A stretch of DNA of 64,000 bases from Sinomonas terrae (lineage in GTDB: Bacteria > Actinomycetota > Actinomycetes > Actinomycetales > Micrococcaceae). The notes under the pieces were generated by a model that was not told where the DNA came from, ran no database searches, and saw only the letters and a list, made by a program, of their open reading frames with translations. Positions 56,822 through 64,000 of this stretch are shown in pieces. Numbering within the stretch: position 1 is the first letter of the stretch; each line of letters opens with the position of its first letter. A program made the translations under genes and the position numbers. The stretch spans positions 930,001 through 994,000 of the forward strand of contig NZ_JAKZBV010000001.1 in the NCBI RefSeq assembly GCF_022539255.1. Reading direction: 5' to 3'.

Positions 56822-57526
56822 TCAGCGGCTTCGTAGCCTGACGGAGGCCACGCGGGCTGAGGGCGCGATCCCCACCGAGTCCGCGAGCCGCAACGCGCCG
56901 ACGTTCTGCGCCTGCGCTTCAACCTGCACGAGGAATCCCTCAGCGAGTGCCTCGTGGGCGACGAGGCGCACCATGAAGGCACCGAGGCCGCGTTCCCGGA
57001 AGCTGGGAGCCACGAGAACGCCGAGGTCTGCGAGGAGACCCTCGCGCACGGCGTAGGCGGCGCAGGCCACGGGTTCGCCGTCGAGCATGAGCGTGAACCT
57101 GTGTTCGCGCCGCTCGATCCCGGCCGAGCTGACGTCATCGGGCGGGCAGCGCGTCTCGAGTTCGACAGCCTCGGGATTTCCTCGAGACACCTCGGGTTCC
57201 GTCTCCGGCTGGAAGAGGGGCAGGTCGTCGGCGAAACCGAGCACGGCGGTGCTGAGTGCGTGGGCCCCAGGGCCGGCGGCGCGCAGGAGCGCGCCGCCGC
57301 CGAGCAAGTCATCGTCCGCCAGATCCGCTGCTGCATTGACCAGATCTGTGGGTCCGGAGAGCGCGAGCTGCCCGAAGAGTTCGACGGCGATGAGCTCGCG
57401 GGCGCTGTCCCGGTACCCGAGGAGGCGCCCGCCGTCGTCCGAGAACGAGAGGTCCGGCAGTCCAAGGCGGCGCGCCCACGCCAGCCGGACGATTCCCCGG
57501 CTGCTTTCGTGGAAGGTGTCGTTCAA
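56822..57526 (-). CDS. GNAT-family N-acetyltransferase
   Basis: A 234-residue protein with a C-terminal GNAT domain (about 135-230): ACAAYAVREGLLADLGVLVAPSFRERGLGAFMVRLVAHEAL with the acetyl-CoA loop (RERGLG), then VQVEAQAQNVGALRLADSVGI. The N-terminal 130 residues may be a degenerate second domain (LPDLSFSDDGGRLLGYRDSARELIAVELFG). The substrate is unknown. No ATG suits; a TTG at 57526, with AGGGCGGG overlapping the pfkA stop, is the likely start, seven bases after pfkA. It is thus the second gene of a pfkA transcript. Confidence 0.75.
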   Translation of the reverse strand: MNDTFHESSRGIVRLAWARRLGLPDLSFSDDGGRLLGYRDSARELIAVELFGQLALSGPTDLVNAAADLADDDLLGGGALLRAAGPGAHALSTAVLGFADDLPLFQPETEPEVSRGNPEAVELETRCPPDDVSSAGIERREHRFTLMLDGEPVACAAYAVREGLLADLGVLVAPSFRERGLGAFMVRLVAHEALAEGFLVQVEAQAQNVGALRLADSVGIAPSARVASVRLRSR

Positions 57527-57533
57527 GCCCGCC

Positions 57534-58559
57534 CTAGCCGAAGAGGACCCGGGCCTCGTCGTACCGGTCCTGGGGAACGGTCTTGAGCCGGCCGAGGGCG
57601 GCTTCGAAGCCGACGTGGACGATGTCGGTGCCGTTGAGCGAGACCATGGTGCCCCAGCGGCCCTCGACCACGGAGTCGATGGCGGCCATGCCGAGGCGGG
57701 TCGCGAGGACGCGGTCGAACGCGGTGGGGACGCCGCCGCGCTGGATGTGGCCGAGGACGGTTGCGCGGGTCTCGATCCCTGTGCGGGCCTCGATCTCCGG
57801 GGCGAGCCGTTCGCCGATGCCTCCGAGGCGCGGCCGGCCGAACGTGTCGAGGCCGCGCTCGGAGTGGGCTTCCGCCATGGTGTCGGTCGTGAAGCCTTCG
57901 GCGACGACGACGAGCGGTGCGCGGCCACGGTCGTGGGCGAGTTTGACCCATTCGACGATCTGGTCGATGTTCACGCGCTGTTCGGGGATGAGGATCGCGT
58001 GGGCTCCCGAGGCCATTCCCGAGTGGAGGGCGATCCAGCCGACGTGGCGGCCCATGACCTCGGCAACCATGCAGCGGTGGTGGGACTCGCCGGTGGTGCG
58101 GAGGCGGTCGATCGCCTCGGTGGCGATCTCCACCGCGGTGTCGAAGCCGAAGGTGTAGTCGGTCGCGTCGAGGTCGTTGTCGATGGTCTTGGGCACGCCG
58201 ACGATCCTGATTCCGGCGTCCGTGAGGCGCTTGGCCGCGGCGAGGGTTCCCTCGCCGCCGATCGCGATCATGGCGTCGATGCCGAGGCGGTCCATGTGGC
58301 CCTTGATGACCTCCGGGCCGCCCCCATTCTCAAAGGGGTTCGTGCGCGAGGTGCCCAGGATCGTGCCGCCCTGCTTCGAGATACCGCGCACCATGGTGCG
58401 GGGAATGTCGATGATGTCGCCCTCGACGACGCCGCGCCAGCCGTCCTTGTAGCCCACGAACTCCTGGCCGTGCACTGCGATTCCTTTGAGGACTGCGCCG
58501 CGGATCACCGCATTGAGGCCGGGGCAGTCGCCGCCGGAGGTGAGGATGCCGATCTTCAT
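57534..58559 (-). CDS. pfkA: 6-phosphofructokinase, mixed G/K type
   Basis: A 341-residue phosphofructokinase, the committed step of glycolysis. MKIGILTSGGDCPGLNAVIRG starts the fold. The donor-site motif is GGEGTL, with Gly where pyrophosphate-dependent enzymes have Asp, but the second marker is PKTIDNDLDATDYTFGFDTA, with Lys where classic ATP enzymes have Gly. Streptomyces enzymes with this G/K pair use ATP (family knowledge), so ATP is the better guess. The substrate loops MGRHVGWIALHSG and LGHIQRGGVPTAFDR are intact. The ATG at 58559 has GGAAAGG upstream. Confidence 0.92.
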   Translation of the reverse strand: MKIGILTSGGDCPGLNAVIRGAVLKGIAVHGQEFVGYKDGWRGVVEGDIIDIPRTMVRGISKQGGTILGTSRTNPFENGGGPEVIKGHMDRLGIDAMIAIGGEGTLAAAKRLTDAGIRIVGVPKTIDNDLDATDYTFGFDTAVEIATEAIDRLRTTGESHHRCMVAEVMGRHVGWIALHSGMASGAHAILIPEQRVNIDQIVEWVKLAHDRGRAPLVVVAEGFTTDTMAEAHSERGLDTFGRPRLGGIGERLAPEIEARTGIETRATVLGHIQRGGVPTAFDRVLATRLGMAAIDSVVEGRWGTMVSLNGTDIVHVGFEAALGRLKTVPQDRYDEARVLFG

Positions 58560-58679
58560 TCAGGGCCTTTCCGGGTGCGGCCGGCCGTGGGAGGCGGCAA
58601 GCCGTGGTGGGTGAGCTTGGGCGCCCCGTTGAGCCAAGCCGATTGTAGCCGCGCAGGGTGCGTGATGCACACCACAACA

Positions 58680-58705
58680 GACGACGGCGGCTGCCTGCCG
58701 TCGTC
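58680..58705. terminator. Hairpin, terminator of the PspC gene cluster
   Basis: GACGACGGC pairs with GCCGTCGTC over an eight-base loop, about 110 bases past the end of the minus-strand PspC gene and upstream of pfkA. Confidence 0.55.
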
Positions 58706-58726
58706 GTCCGTTGCGCCTGTCGATTT

Positions 58727-58783
58727 TGCCTGGCCAGACCCGCCCTGCTTGGCCAGACCTGCCCTGCTTAGCCAGGCCGATCT
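58727..58783. repeat. 19-bp tandem array, three copies
   Basis: TGCCTGGCCAGACCCGCCC (58727-58745), TGCTTGGCCAGACCTGCCC (58746-58764) and a weaker third copy (58765-58783). Non-coding, just past the end of the PspC gene. Confidence 0.82.
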
Positions 58784-58813
58784 GGTGTGGGCCAGCTTGG
58801 GAGCCGCGCTGCC

Positions 58814-59098
58814 TCAGCCCATCGGGCCATCGCCGGGCCCCCGCACGGCACGGCGGCCTCCACCGCCCACGAGCCGCTCGAGGATGATCGCCCCGTTCGG
58901 ATCCGGCAGGAGCGCCCACGCGATCACGTAGGCGAGGACGGCCGGCCCCGGGAGGAAGCACAGGACGATGAAGACGATCCTGACGAACATGACATCGACG
59001 TTGAGCCTCTCGGCGAGGCCGCCGAGGACGCCGCCGAGAAGTCGGCGAGGGCTCCGGCGCAGGCCTGTGGATCGAATGGCGTTGAAGAACGAGTCCAT
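58814..59098 (-). CDS. Small PspC-domain membrane protein
   Basis: A 94-residue protein that is essentially one PspC domain: RSPRRLLGGVLGGLAERLNVDVMFVRIVFIVLCFLPGPAVLAYVIAWALLPDP (about 16-68), with a helix that lies in or crosses the membrane. PspC domains sense or signal envelope stress. The C-terminus is a Gly/Arg-rich tail. It is the third gene of a minus-strand group with the 121-residue membrane protein and the large PspC/LiaF-like protein, all divergent from a PspC-containing histidine kinase. Confidence 0.88.
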   Translation of the reverse strand: MDSFFNAIRSTGLRRSPRRLLGGVLGGLAERLNVDVMFVRIVFIVLCFLPGPAVLAYVIAWALLPDPNGAIILERLVGGGGRRAVRGPGDGPMG

Positions 59099-59135
59099 GG
59101 TGTCTCCTAGGTTGCGAAGTGGTGCGGATGGAAGC

Positions 59136-59501
59136 TCAGTCTTGGGTGGGAGTGTTGCTCTTGTAAGAGCCGGGAGCCTTGTAAGAGCTGGGCGTCTCGT
59201 ACGGGGCCTCGTAGGGTCCCGTCTCGTACGGGCTCGGGCGCTGGTCCTCGGTATCGGGCGTGGGCGGCTCCCCGCCGTCGACTGCCCGCCGGCTCCGGGC
59301 GGCGGCGAGTCCGCCGCCGACGACGAGCCCGAGGCCCGCGAGGATCAGGATCGCGACGGCTGCCACGCTCGGATCCACCGTGAACCAACCGAGGCGGCTT
59401 GCGACGAGCAGGCCAGCGATTGCGACCACCACGGCTCCCCAGACGATCGTGCCCACCCGCGGGCCCTGCTTGTTCCCCTGCTGTCCGATGCTGGTGCTCA
59501 T
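59136..59501 (-). CDS. Hypothetical membrane protein with a Tyr/Pro-rich tail
   Basis: A 121-residue protein with two hydrophobic helices (about 17-35 and 45-67) and a cytoplasmic or exposed tail made of short repeats: PYETGPYEAPYET, then SSYKAPGSYKS. I recognise no family. The gene lies one base after the large PspC/LiaF-like gene and 37 bases before the small PspC gene, so it belongs to the same stress operon and may be a small partner of those proteins. Confidence 0.75.
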   Translation of the reverse strand: MSTSIGQQGNKQGPRVGTIVWGAVVVAIAGLLVASRLGWFTVDPSVAAVAILILAGLGLVVGGGLAAARSRRAVDGGEPPTPDTEDQRPSPYETGPYEAPYETPSSYKAPGSYKSNTPTQD

Positions 59502-59502
59502 T

Positions 59503-60855
59503 TCACCGCTCCTGCTGAATGTTGACGTTGCTCATGGTCGCGTGCACCGTCACCACAAGGATCCCGCCGGTACGGCCCGCGTTGTAGGTCTCGGCGCCGT
59601 TCGTTCCGATGCCAGCGATGGACTTGTCGCCGAACTGCACATTGCTCATGGTCGCGTCCGCCTCGACGCGCACGGGCACGTCCTTGGGAATGCGGATCTG
59701 CAGCTGGCTCATGGTTGCGTCGACAGGAACGGTGGCCGTCGAGGAGAGGGGGCCGGACGAGTCGAGACGGCTCAGGTCGAGCTGGCCCGCGGCTGCCGTG
59801 ATGTGATAGCCGGTTTGGGCCTGCTGGACGCTCGCTGGTGCGAAATTGCCCACCTGCCGCGATCGGCTCAGCTCGTAGGCCGGCTGGGTCGTGGCGGCGA
59901 TGGCGAGGGCTACGACCGCGAGGAACGAGAGGATCCCGCCAGAGCGGCCGCGCAGTCCCGCGACGACGATCCCCAGGCCGAGGACCGCGGCTCCGATCGC
60001 CCACAGCGCCCCGGTGCTCGGGTCGACGAGGGTGACGCCGGCGGTCTGCAGGGCGAGCAGTCCGCCCGATACCAGCACGGCGACTCCGACGACGACGGCC
60101 GCGAAGGGGCCGCCGGGACCCGGGCGGCGGGTGCGGACGGCGGTTGCGCGGGGCGCTGGGGGAGTGCCGGGGACAGGGGGCGCGCCTTCGCCAGAGGTGG
60201 TCTGATAGCTGCGGGCGTAGGGGGTGCTCGAGTAGGGGCCGCCTGTGTACGGGCTGCTCGGAGAGGCGGCGCCCGCAGGCTGCGAGCTCGGATCCGCGCC
60301 CTGGGTGCCGGCATCGGTGCGTGTATCCGTGAGGTGCTCGTGATGGCTCGGACCGTACCCGTACCACCCGTAGCGCCGACCGCGCCGCGAACGGGAGATG
60401 CTGAAGATGGCGAGTGCGGCCGCTCCGATCCAGAAGAGCGCCCAGAACGGGCCCGCTCCACGCAGATCCCCGAACCAGAAGCCTGCACGCGCACCGCCGA
60501 GCCCGAGGATGGTCGCGATGAGGCCGCCCGTCATGCCTGCCGTCCATCGACCGCGCATGGCCTCCTGGCAGTGGATGCGGCCGTCCGGTTCGGGCAGCAG
60601 CAGCCAGAGGACGCCGTAGGCGAGGACGCCCACGCCGAGGAAGATCGCTGCCACGATGAAAAGCCCGCGGACCACGACGGGGTCGACGCCCCAGCGGTGC
60701 GCGAGGCCACTCGCGACTCCACCGGCCCAGCGGTCCGATCCGCGGGTGACGCGGAGTCGCCTTACCCAGCCGAAGAAGTCTGACCCGGCGGCCTTGCCGT
60801 GAGGCTGGCCGGAGGGGGCGGGGGAGGAACCCCCAGGAGTCTGTTCCGTGCTCAT
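59503..60855 (-). CDS. PspC-domain protein with LiaF-like C-terminal domain
   Basis: A 450-residue membrane protein. An N-terminal PspC domain (about 38-95, RWAGGVASGLAHRWGVDPVVVRGLFIVAAIFLGVGVLAYGVLWLLLPE) is followed by further helices, a long Ser/Pro/Tyr-rich loop (about 165-240), more helices (about 250-340), and an extracellular beta-rich domain (DLSRLDSS..., VDATMSQLQIRIPKDVPVRVEADATMSNVQF, VHATMSNVNI) like the C-terminus of LiaF, the inhibitor of the LiaS kinase. The likely role is to hold the divergent kinase in check until the envelope is damaged. The ATG at 60855 has GGAAGG eight bases upstream. Confidence 0.85.
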   Translation of the reverse strand: MSTEQTPGGSSPAPSGQPHGKAAGSDFFGWVRRLRVTRGSDRWAGGVASGLAHRWGVDPVVVRGLFIVAAIFLGVGVLAYGVLWLLLPEPDGRIHCQEAMRGRWTAGMTGGLIATILGLGGARAGFWFGDLRGAGPFWALFWIGAAALAIFSISRSRRGRRYGWYGYGPSHHEHLTDTRTDAGTQGADPSSQPAGAASPSSPYTGGPYSSTPYARSYQTTSGEGAPPVPGTPPAPRATAVRTRRPGPGGPFAAVVVGVAVLVSGGLLALQTAGVTLVDPSTGALWAIGAAVLGLGIVVAGLRGRSGGILSFLAVVALAIAATTQPAYELSRSRQVGNFAPASVQQAQTGYHITAAAGQLDLSRLDSSGPLSSTATVPVDATMSQLQIRIPKDVPVRVEADATMSNVQFGDKSIAGIGTNGAETYNAGRTGGILVVTVHATMSNVNIQQER

Positions 60856-60980
60856 GCCTCCATCCTTCCGGCCGGGGGCGCCGCTCCCCATGGGGTGAAA
60901 CCCTGAAAGCACCCTGATTCGTCCCCGGGAACCCCGGTTCCAAGGCCCTGAGAAGGCCCGATCGTGCTTGGATTGATGGC

Positions 60981-62276
60981 ATGGACACCCTTGAGATCCG
61001 GCCGCCGCTTGTACGCGGCGAGGACCGGTTCGTCGCGGGAGTCTGCTCAGGCCTTGCCCGGCACCTCGGGGTGCGCGTCGACGTCGTGCGGTGGGTCATG
61101 GTCCTCGCGTCGCTCCTCGGCGGGGCCGGGATCGTTTTCTATGCCTGGCTCTGGATCATGGTGCCCACGGCGGCGGAGGCGGCCCGGCGCGGTGGGCGCA
61201 GGCCGGCGTCGCCCATCGCTCCCGCTGTGACCGGCCCGCAGGCACCGCGGACGACGGCGGAGCTCACCTCGCCCGCCCAGGTGCGGCGAGCGAGGCGGCT
61301 CGCCGGGCACGCGAGGGAGATGCTGCTCGGCGCCGTCCTGCTCCTCGGGGCTCTCGTACTCGGCAGCCGCCTGCTCGGGTTCGACGTCCCGCTCGGCGTG
61401 ATCGTCCCGGTCGCTGCGATCCTCGGCGGTGCGGCCCTCGCCTGGATGCAGCTCGACGATTCGCGGCGCGAGCAGCTCGTCCGCGGCGCTGGGGCGGGCC
61501 GGTGGAACGGCGGGCTCCGGCTCGGTGCCGGCCTCGCGCTCGTGGTAGCGGGCGTCGCGCTCGCGGTCTCGGGCAGTCAGTGGAACGTCCTGGGTCTTGC
61601 CCTGCTTGCCTCGCTGGCAGTCCTCGCGGGCGTTGCGCTCGTGCTACTGCCCTGGGGCCTCAAGTTCTGGCGGGATCTCGGGGCCGAGCGCGCGGCGCGG
61701 GTGCGTGAGGAGGAGCGGGCTGAGATCGCCGCCCACCTCCACGATTCGGTCCTCCAGACCCTCGCGCTCATCCAGCGCCGTGCGGGGAGCGAGGCCGACG
61801 TGACCCGCCTGGCCCGGGCGCAGGAGCGCGAGCTGCGCGAGTGGCTGTATCGGGATGCGCGGAAGGGCGAGGGGACGTTCACGGATCGGCTCAAGGCGCT
61901 TGCCGCGGAGGTCGAGGACGCGCACGGCCAGCCCGTCGACGTCGTCTGTGTCGGAGACGCGCCTCTCGACGGCGACCACCGCGAACGGGCCGAGGCGCTC
62001 CTCCAGGCCGCGCGTGAGGCGATGGTCAACGCGGGTCGGCACGGCGGCGGGCCGGTGTCCGTGTACGCCGAGGCTGGCGCCGAGGCCATCGACGTCTTCG
62101 TCAAGGACCGTGGGCCCGGTTTCGACCTGGACGAGGTGCCCGCCGACCGACTCGGCGTGCGCGAATCAATCGTGGGGCGAATGCGGCGGCACGGCGGCGA
62201 GGCTGCGATTGTTTCCGGCGCCGGCGGGACCGAAGTGCGCCTGCATCTGCCCGGCGCGGGAAGGGAGGAGACATGA
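60981..62276 (+). CDS. PspC-containing NarL-type sensor histidine kinase (LiaS-like)
   Basis: A 431-residue kinase. It begins with a PspC domain (about 15-62, RFVAGVCSGLARHLGVRVDVVRWVMVLASLLGGAGIVFYAWLWIMVP), then four helices (about 110-225), then a HisKA_3 domain with the phosphorylated histidine in ERAEIAAHLHDSVLQTLALIQ (about H254) and an ATPase domain (EALLQAAREAMVNAGRHGG, VKDRGPGFDLDEVP). The PspC fusion and the divergent PspC/LiaF-like genes mark an envelope-stress system. TTGGAT seven bases before the ATG suggests a leaderless mRNA. It overlaps the response regulator gene by four bases. Confidence 0.9.
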   Translation: MDTLEIRPPLVRGEDRFVAGVCSGLARHLGVRVDVVRWVMVLASLLGGAGIVFYAWLWIMVPTAAEAARRGGRRPASPIAPAVTGPQAPRTTAELTSPAQVRRARRLAGHAREMLLGAVLLLGALVLGSRLLGFDVPLGVIVPVAAILGGAALAWMQLDDSRREQLVRGAGAGRWNGGLRLGAGLALVVAGVALAVSGSQWNVLGLALLASLAVLAGVALVLLPWGLKFWRDLGAERAARVREEERAEIAAHLHDSVLQTLALIQRRAGSEADVTRLARAQERELREWLYRDARKGEGTFTDRLKALAAEVEDAHGQPVDVVCVGDAPLDGDHRERAEALLQAAREAMVNAGRHGGGPVSVYAEAGAEAIDVFVKDRGPGFDLDEVPADRLGVRESIVGRMRRHGGEAAIVSGAGGTEVRLHLPGAGREET

Positions 62277-62917
62277 GAGAACCAGTCACGGTCGTCATCG
62301 TCGATGACCACACGATCTTCCGCTCGGGGCTCAAAGCGGACCTCGACGAGCGGGTCCGCGTCGTGGGCGAGGCTGGCACGGTCGAGGACGCTGTCGCGGT
62401 CATCGAGGCGCTCCGCCCGCAGGTCGTGCTTCTCGACGTCCATCTTCCGGGTGGCCTCGGGGGCGGGGGCCGCGAGGTGCTCACCCGCTCCGCCGCGCTC
62501 ATCCCGCAGGTCCGATTCCTGGCTTTGAGCGTCTCCGATGCAGCAGAGGACGTCGTGTCCGTCATTCGCGCCGGCGCGCGCGGCTACGTGACGAAGACGG
62601 CCTCGGGGCCGGAGATCACCGATGCGGTGCTCCGTGTCGCCGAGGGCGACGCGGTCTTCTCCCCGCGTCTCGCGGGCTTCGTCCTCGACGCCTTCGGCAC
62701 CTCTGCCGTGGCGGACGACGAGCTCGACAGGCTTTCGGCCCGCGAGCTCGAAGTCATGAGGCTCATCGCCCGGGGCTACTCCTATAAGGAGGTCGCCAAG
62801 GAGCTGTTCATCTCGGTCAAGACGGTCGAGACGCACGTCTCCGCCGTCCTTCGCAAGCTCCAGCTCACGAACCGGCACGAGCTGAGCCGCTGGGCCGCCG
62901 ACCGAAGGATCTGGTAA
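62273..62917 (+). CDS. NarL/FixJ-family response regulator (LiaR-like)
   Basis: A 214-residue regulator. The receiver domain has DDH (about 11-13), phosphate acceptor Asp in VVLLDVHLPGG (about D55) and the lysine in GYVTKTASGPE. The LuxR-type helix-turn-helix is at about 150-205: LSARELEVMRLIARGYSYKEVAKELFISVKTVETHVSAVLRKLQL. It is the partner of the kinase encoded just upstream (ATGA overlap) and probably controls the divergent pspC-type genes and itself. Confidence 0.92.
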   Translation: MREPVTVVIVDDHTIFRSGLKADLDERVRVVGEAGTVEDAVAVIEALRPQVVLLDVHLPGGLGGGGREVLTRSAALIPQVRFLALSVSDAAEDVVSVIRAGARGYVTKTASGPEITDAVLRVAEGDAVFSPRLAGFVLDAFGTSAVADDELDRLSARELEVMRLIARGYSYKEVAKELFISVKTVETHVSAVLRKLQLTNRHELSRWAADRRIW

Positions 62918-62936
62918 CCCCGTCGCACGCTTGGCG

Positions 62937-63845
62937 TCAGGGGGCGATCACCCGGAGGGCCCGCGGACGGATCTCCACGACGGCGGGAAGGCCACCCGCG
63001 CCGTCGCCGTCAAGGCACAGGGGCATGGGGCGATCGGCCGAGACAGTGATCCGACGGCCCGTGAAACGACGAACCCCAGGCTCGTTGACGTGCGCCCCGG
63101 ATGCGGCGAGCCGCATGAATCGTGCGACGCTCCATTTCGAGATTTCCGCGCCCGCGACGAGGACGTGAACGAGCCCGTCGTCGAGGATGGCATCGGGGAC
63201 GACGTCGAGTCCGTGGCCGTAACGGCCCGAGTTGGCCATGACCACGAGATGGGCGCGGACACGGTGCTGCACCCCGTCGATGTCCAGTTCGAAGTGGGCG
63301 GGATTCCAGCGGACGACGGCGAGGACCGGCGCTACCCGGTAGGCGACGGCTGAGGGGATGCGGGAGTCGTTCATCATGAGGTTCGCTACGGCGTCGAGCC
63401 CCGAGTATGCGTTGCCCGGCGCGAGCCGACCGTCCACGTCGAGCAAGTCGATGGCGCGCTCGGGCGCGGTGAGGAGGGTCCGCGCCAGCGCTTCGGGGTC
63501 GCGCGGAAGGGCGAGCTTCGCAGCGAGGCCGTTGCCGCGGCCTGCGGGCACGAGCGCGAACAGGCCGTCCGTACGGGAGACCGCGGCTGCGACGTCTCGC
63601 GCGCTCCCATCCCCGCCCACGGCGACCACGACGTCGCCGCGCGCAACCGCCTCGGAAGCCAGCCGCCCGACGTCGTCCGGGGTGCCCGTGGTCACGGTCC
63701 GCACTGACGCACCTGACGACTCAAGGAGACGGGAAACGGGAGCCCACGCCGACAACGCGCGTCCGCGGCCCGCGATCGGATTGACGATGCCCGTGAACGA
63801 GCGCCGGCCGGCGGAGGGATCCGCCGGCCGGCCACTGCTCTCCAC
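62937..63845 (-). CDS. Diacylglycerol kinase family / lipid kinase-like protein
   Basis: A 302-residue protein of the DAGK catalytic fold. GIVNPIAGRGRAL and VAVGGDGSARDVAAAV (the GGDG nucleotide-binding loop) are followed by FALVPAGRGNGLAAKLALP, which matches the family's GTGN step with RGN. It probably phosphorylates a lipid alcohol such as diacylglycerol or a sphingoid-like base with ATP at the membrane. The GTG at 63845 lies three bases after the stop of the upstream aminotransferase gene, so the two are co-transcribed. Confidence 0.9.
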   Translation of the reverse strand: MESSGRPADPSAGRRSFTGIVNPIAGRGRALSAWAPVSRLLESSGASVRTVTTGTPDDVGRLASEAVARGDVVVAVGGDGSARDVAAAVSRTDGLFALVPAGRGNGLAAKLALPRDPEALARTLLTAPERAIDLLDVDGRLAPGNAYSGLDAVANLMMNDSRIPSAVAYRVAPVLAVVRWNPAHFELDIDGVQHRVRAHLVVMANSGRYGHGLDVVPDAILDDGLVHVLVAGAEISKWSVARFMRLAASGAHVNEPGVRRFTGRRITVSADRPMPLCLDGDGAGGLPAVVEIRPRALRVIAP

Positions 63846-63848
63846 TGG

Positions 63849-64000
63849 TCAGCGAGCCGTGCCCAGGAACTCCTGGATGCGGCCGACGCCTTCGGCGAGG
63901 TCGTCGTCTCCGAGCGCATAGGAGAGACGGACGAAGCCGCTCGGCCCAAATGCCTCGCCGGGAACAATGGCGACCTCGACCTTGTCGAGGATGAGCGCGG
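63849..64000 (-). CDS. Aminotransferase class I/II, C-terminal part (cut by window edge)
   Basis: Only the last 49 residues are visible: VEVAIVPGEAFGPSGFVRLSYALGDDDLAEGVGRIQEFL. This is the C-terminal small-domain stretch of the aspartate aminotransferase group, including the substrate-carboxylate arginine in GFVRLSYAL. PLP-binding residues lie outside the window, so the substrate class is inferred from this end only. Confidence 0.85.
   Translation of the reverse strand, partial: ALILDKVEVAIVPGEAFGPSGFVRLSYALGDDDLAEGVGRIQEFLGTAR

Overview
The window is GC-rich, gene-dense chromosomal DNA of an actinobacterium. The sequence fits a member of the Micrococcaceae close to Arthrobacter or Sinomonas. 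This is an inference from gene content: mycothiol synthase MshD, orphan GlnR, an ImuA/ImuB/DnaE2 mutasome behind an actinobacterial LexA box, MutT1 beside Ppk1, a mixed G/K-type phosphofructokinase, and many GTG starts. No ribosomal RNA or housekeeping marker is present to fix the species. Layout: 1-2700 is an insertion-sequence patch, with an IS110 transposase cut by the window edge, a second divergent IS110 transposase broken by one extra base, and two small ORFs. 2.7-9.4 kb carries a potassium channel, YajQ, tRNA-Tyr, a self-regulated MarR/MFS exporter pair, a thioredoxin behind a SigR/SigH-type promoter, and an acyl-CoA ligase. 9.5-18.2 kb is on the minus strand and mostly concerned with DNA damage: an AlkA-type glycosylase coupled to an SLC13/ArsB-type permease, then imuA-imuB-dnaE2 (a plus-strand VOC protein lies between them). 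18.3-25.3 kb has cbs-metB (transsulfuration), a cytochrome b561-like protein, an orphan KdpD/KdpE-like pair and a MOSC protein. 25.3-28.3 kb holds a dense inverted-repeat array, a DEAD-box helicase with a long leader, and tRNA-Thr and tRNA-Met. 28.4-33.8 kb has an SGNH esterase, an acyltransferase, a ROK regulator divergent from a GH13 alpha-glucosidase, and a flavin-binding protein. 33.9-40.7 kb has an orphan 60-residue peptide, a CitE-like lyase, the MaoC pair with murB, a TetR/acyl-CoA dehydrogenase unit with a readable operator, and an AlkZ-like protein. 40.7-42.0 kb is a lone AbiEi-type/nuclease gene bracketed by related palindromic repeats. 42.0-53.4 kb has asd, an APC permease, thyA-folA, ppk-mutT1, mshD and glnR. 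53.4-64 kb has a 37-residue membrane peptide, a nitrobindin-like protein, YgfZ, an aldo/keto reductase, pfkA, a PspC/LiaF-like envelope-stress module with its two-component system, a lipid-kinase-like protein and the end of an aminotransferase. Three window-wide patterns stand out. First, more than a dozen genes have a TANNNT-like hexamer 6 to 8 bases before the start codon and no ribosome binding site, which predicts leaderless mRNAs. Second, several intergenic spaces hold short tandem arrays (15 to 20 base units), often beginning at or just after a stop codon, with different units but partly shared wording. Third, several regulators have operators that can be read directly (MarR, LexA, TetR, ROK, SigR/SigH). 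No CRISPR array, prophage or biosynthetic cluster was seen.
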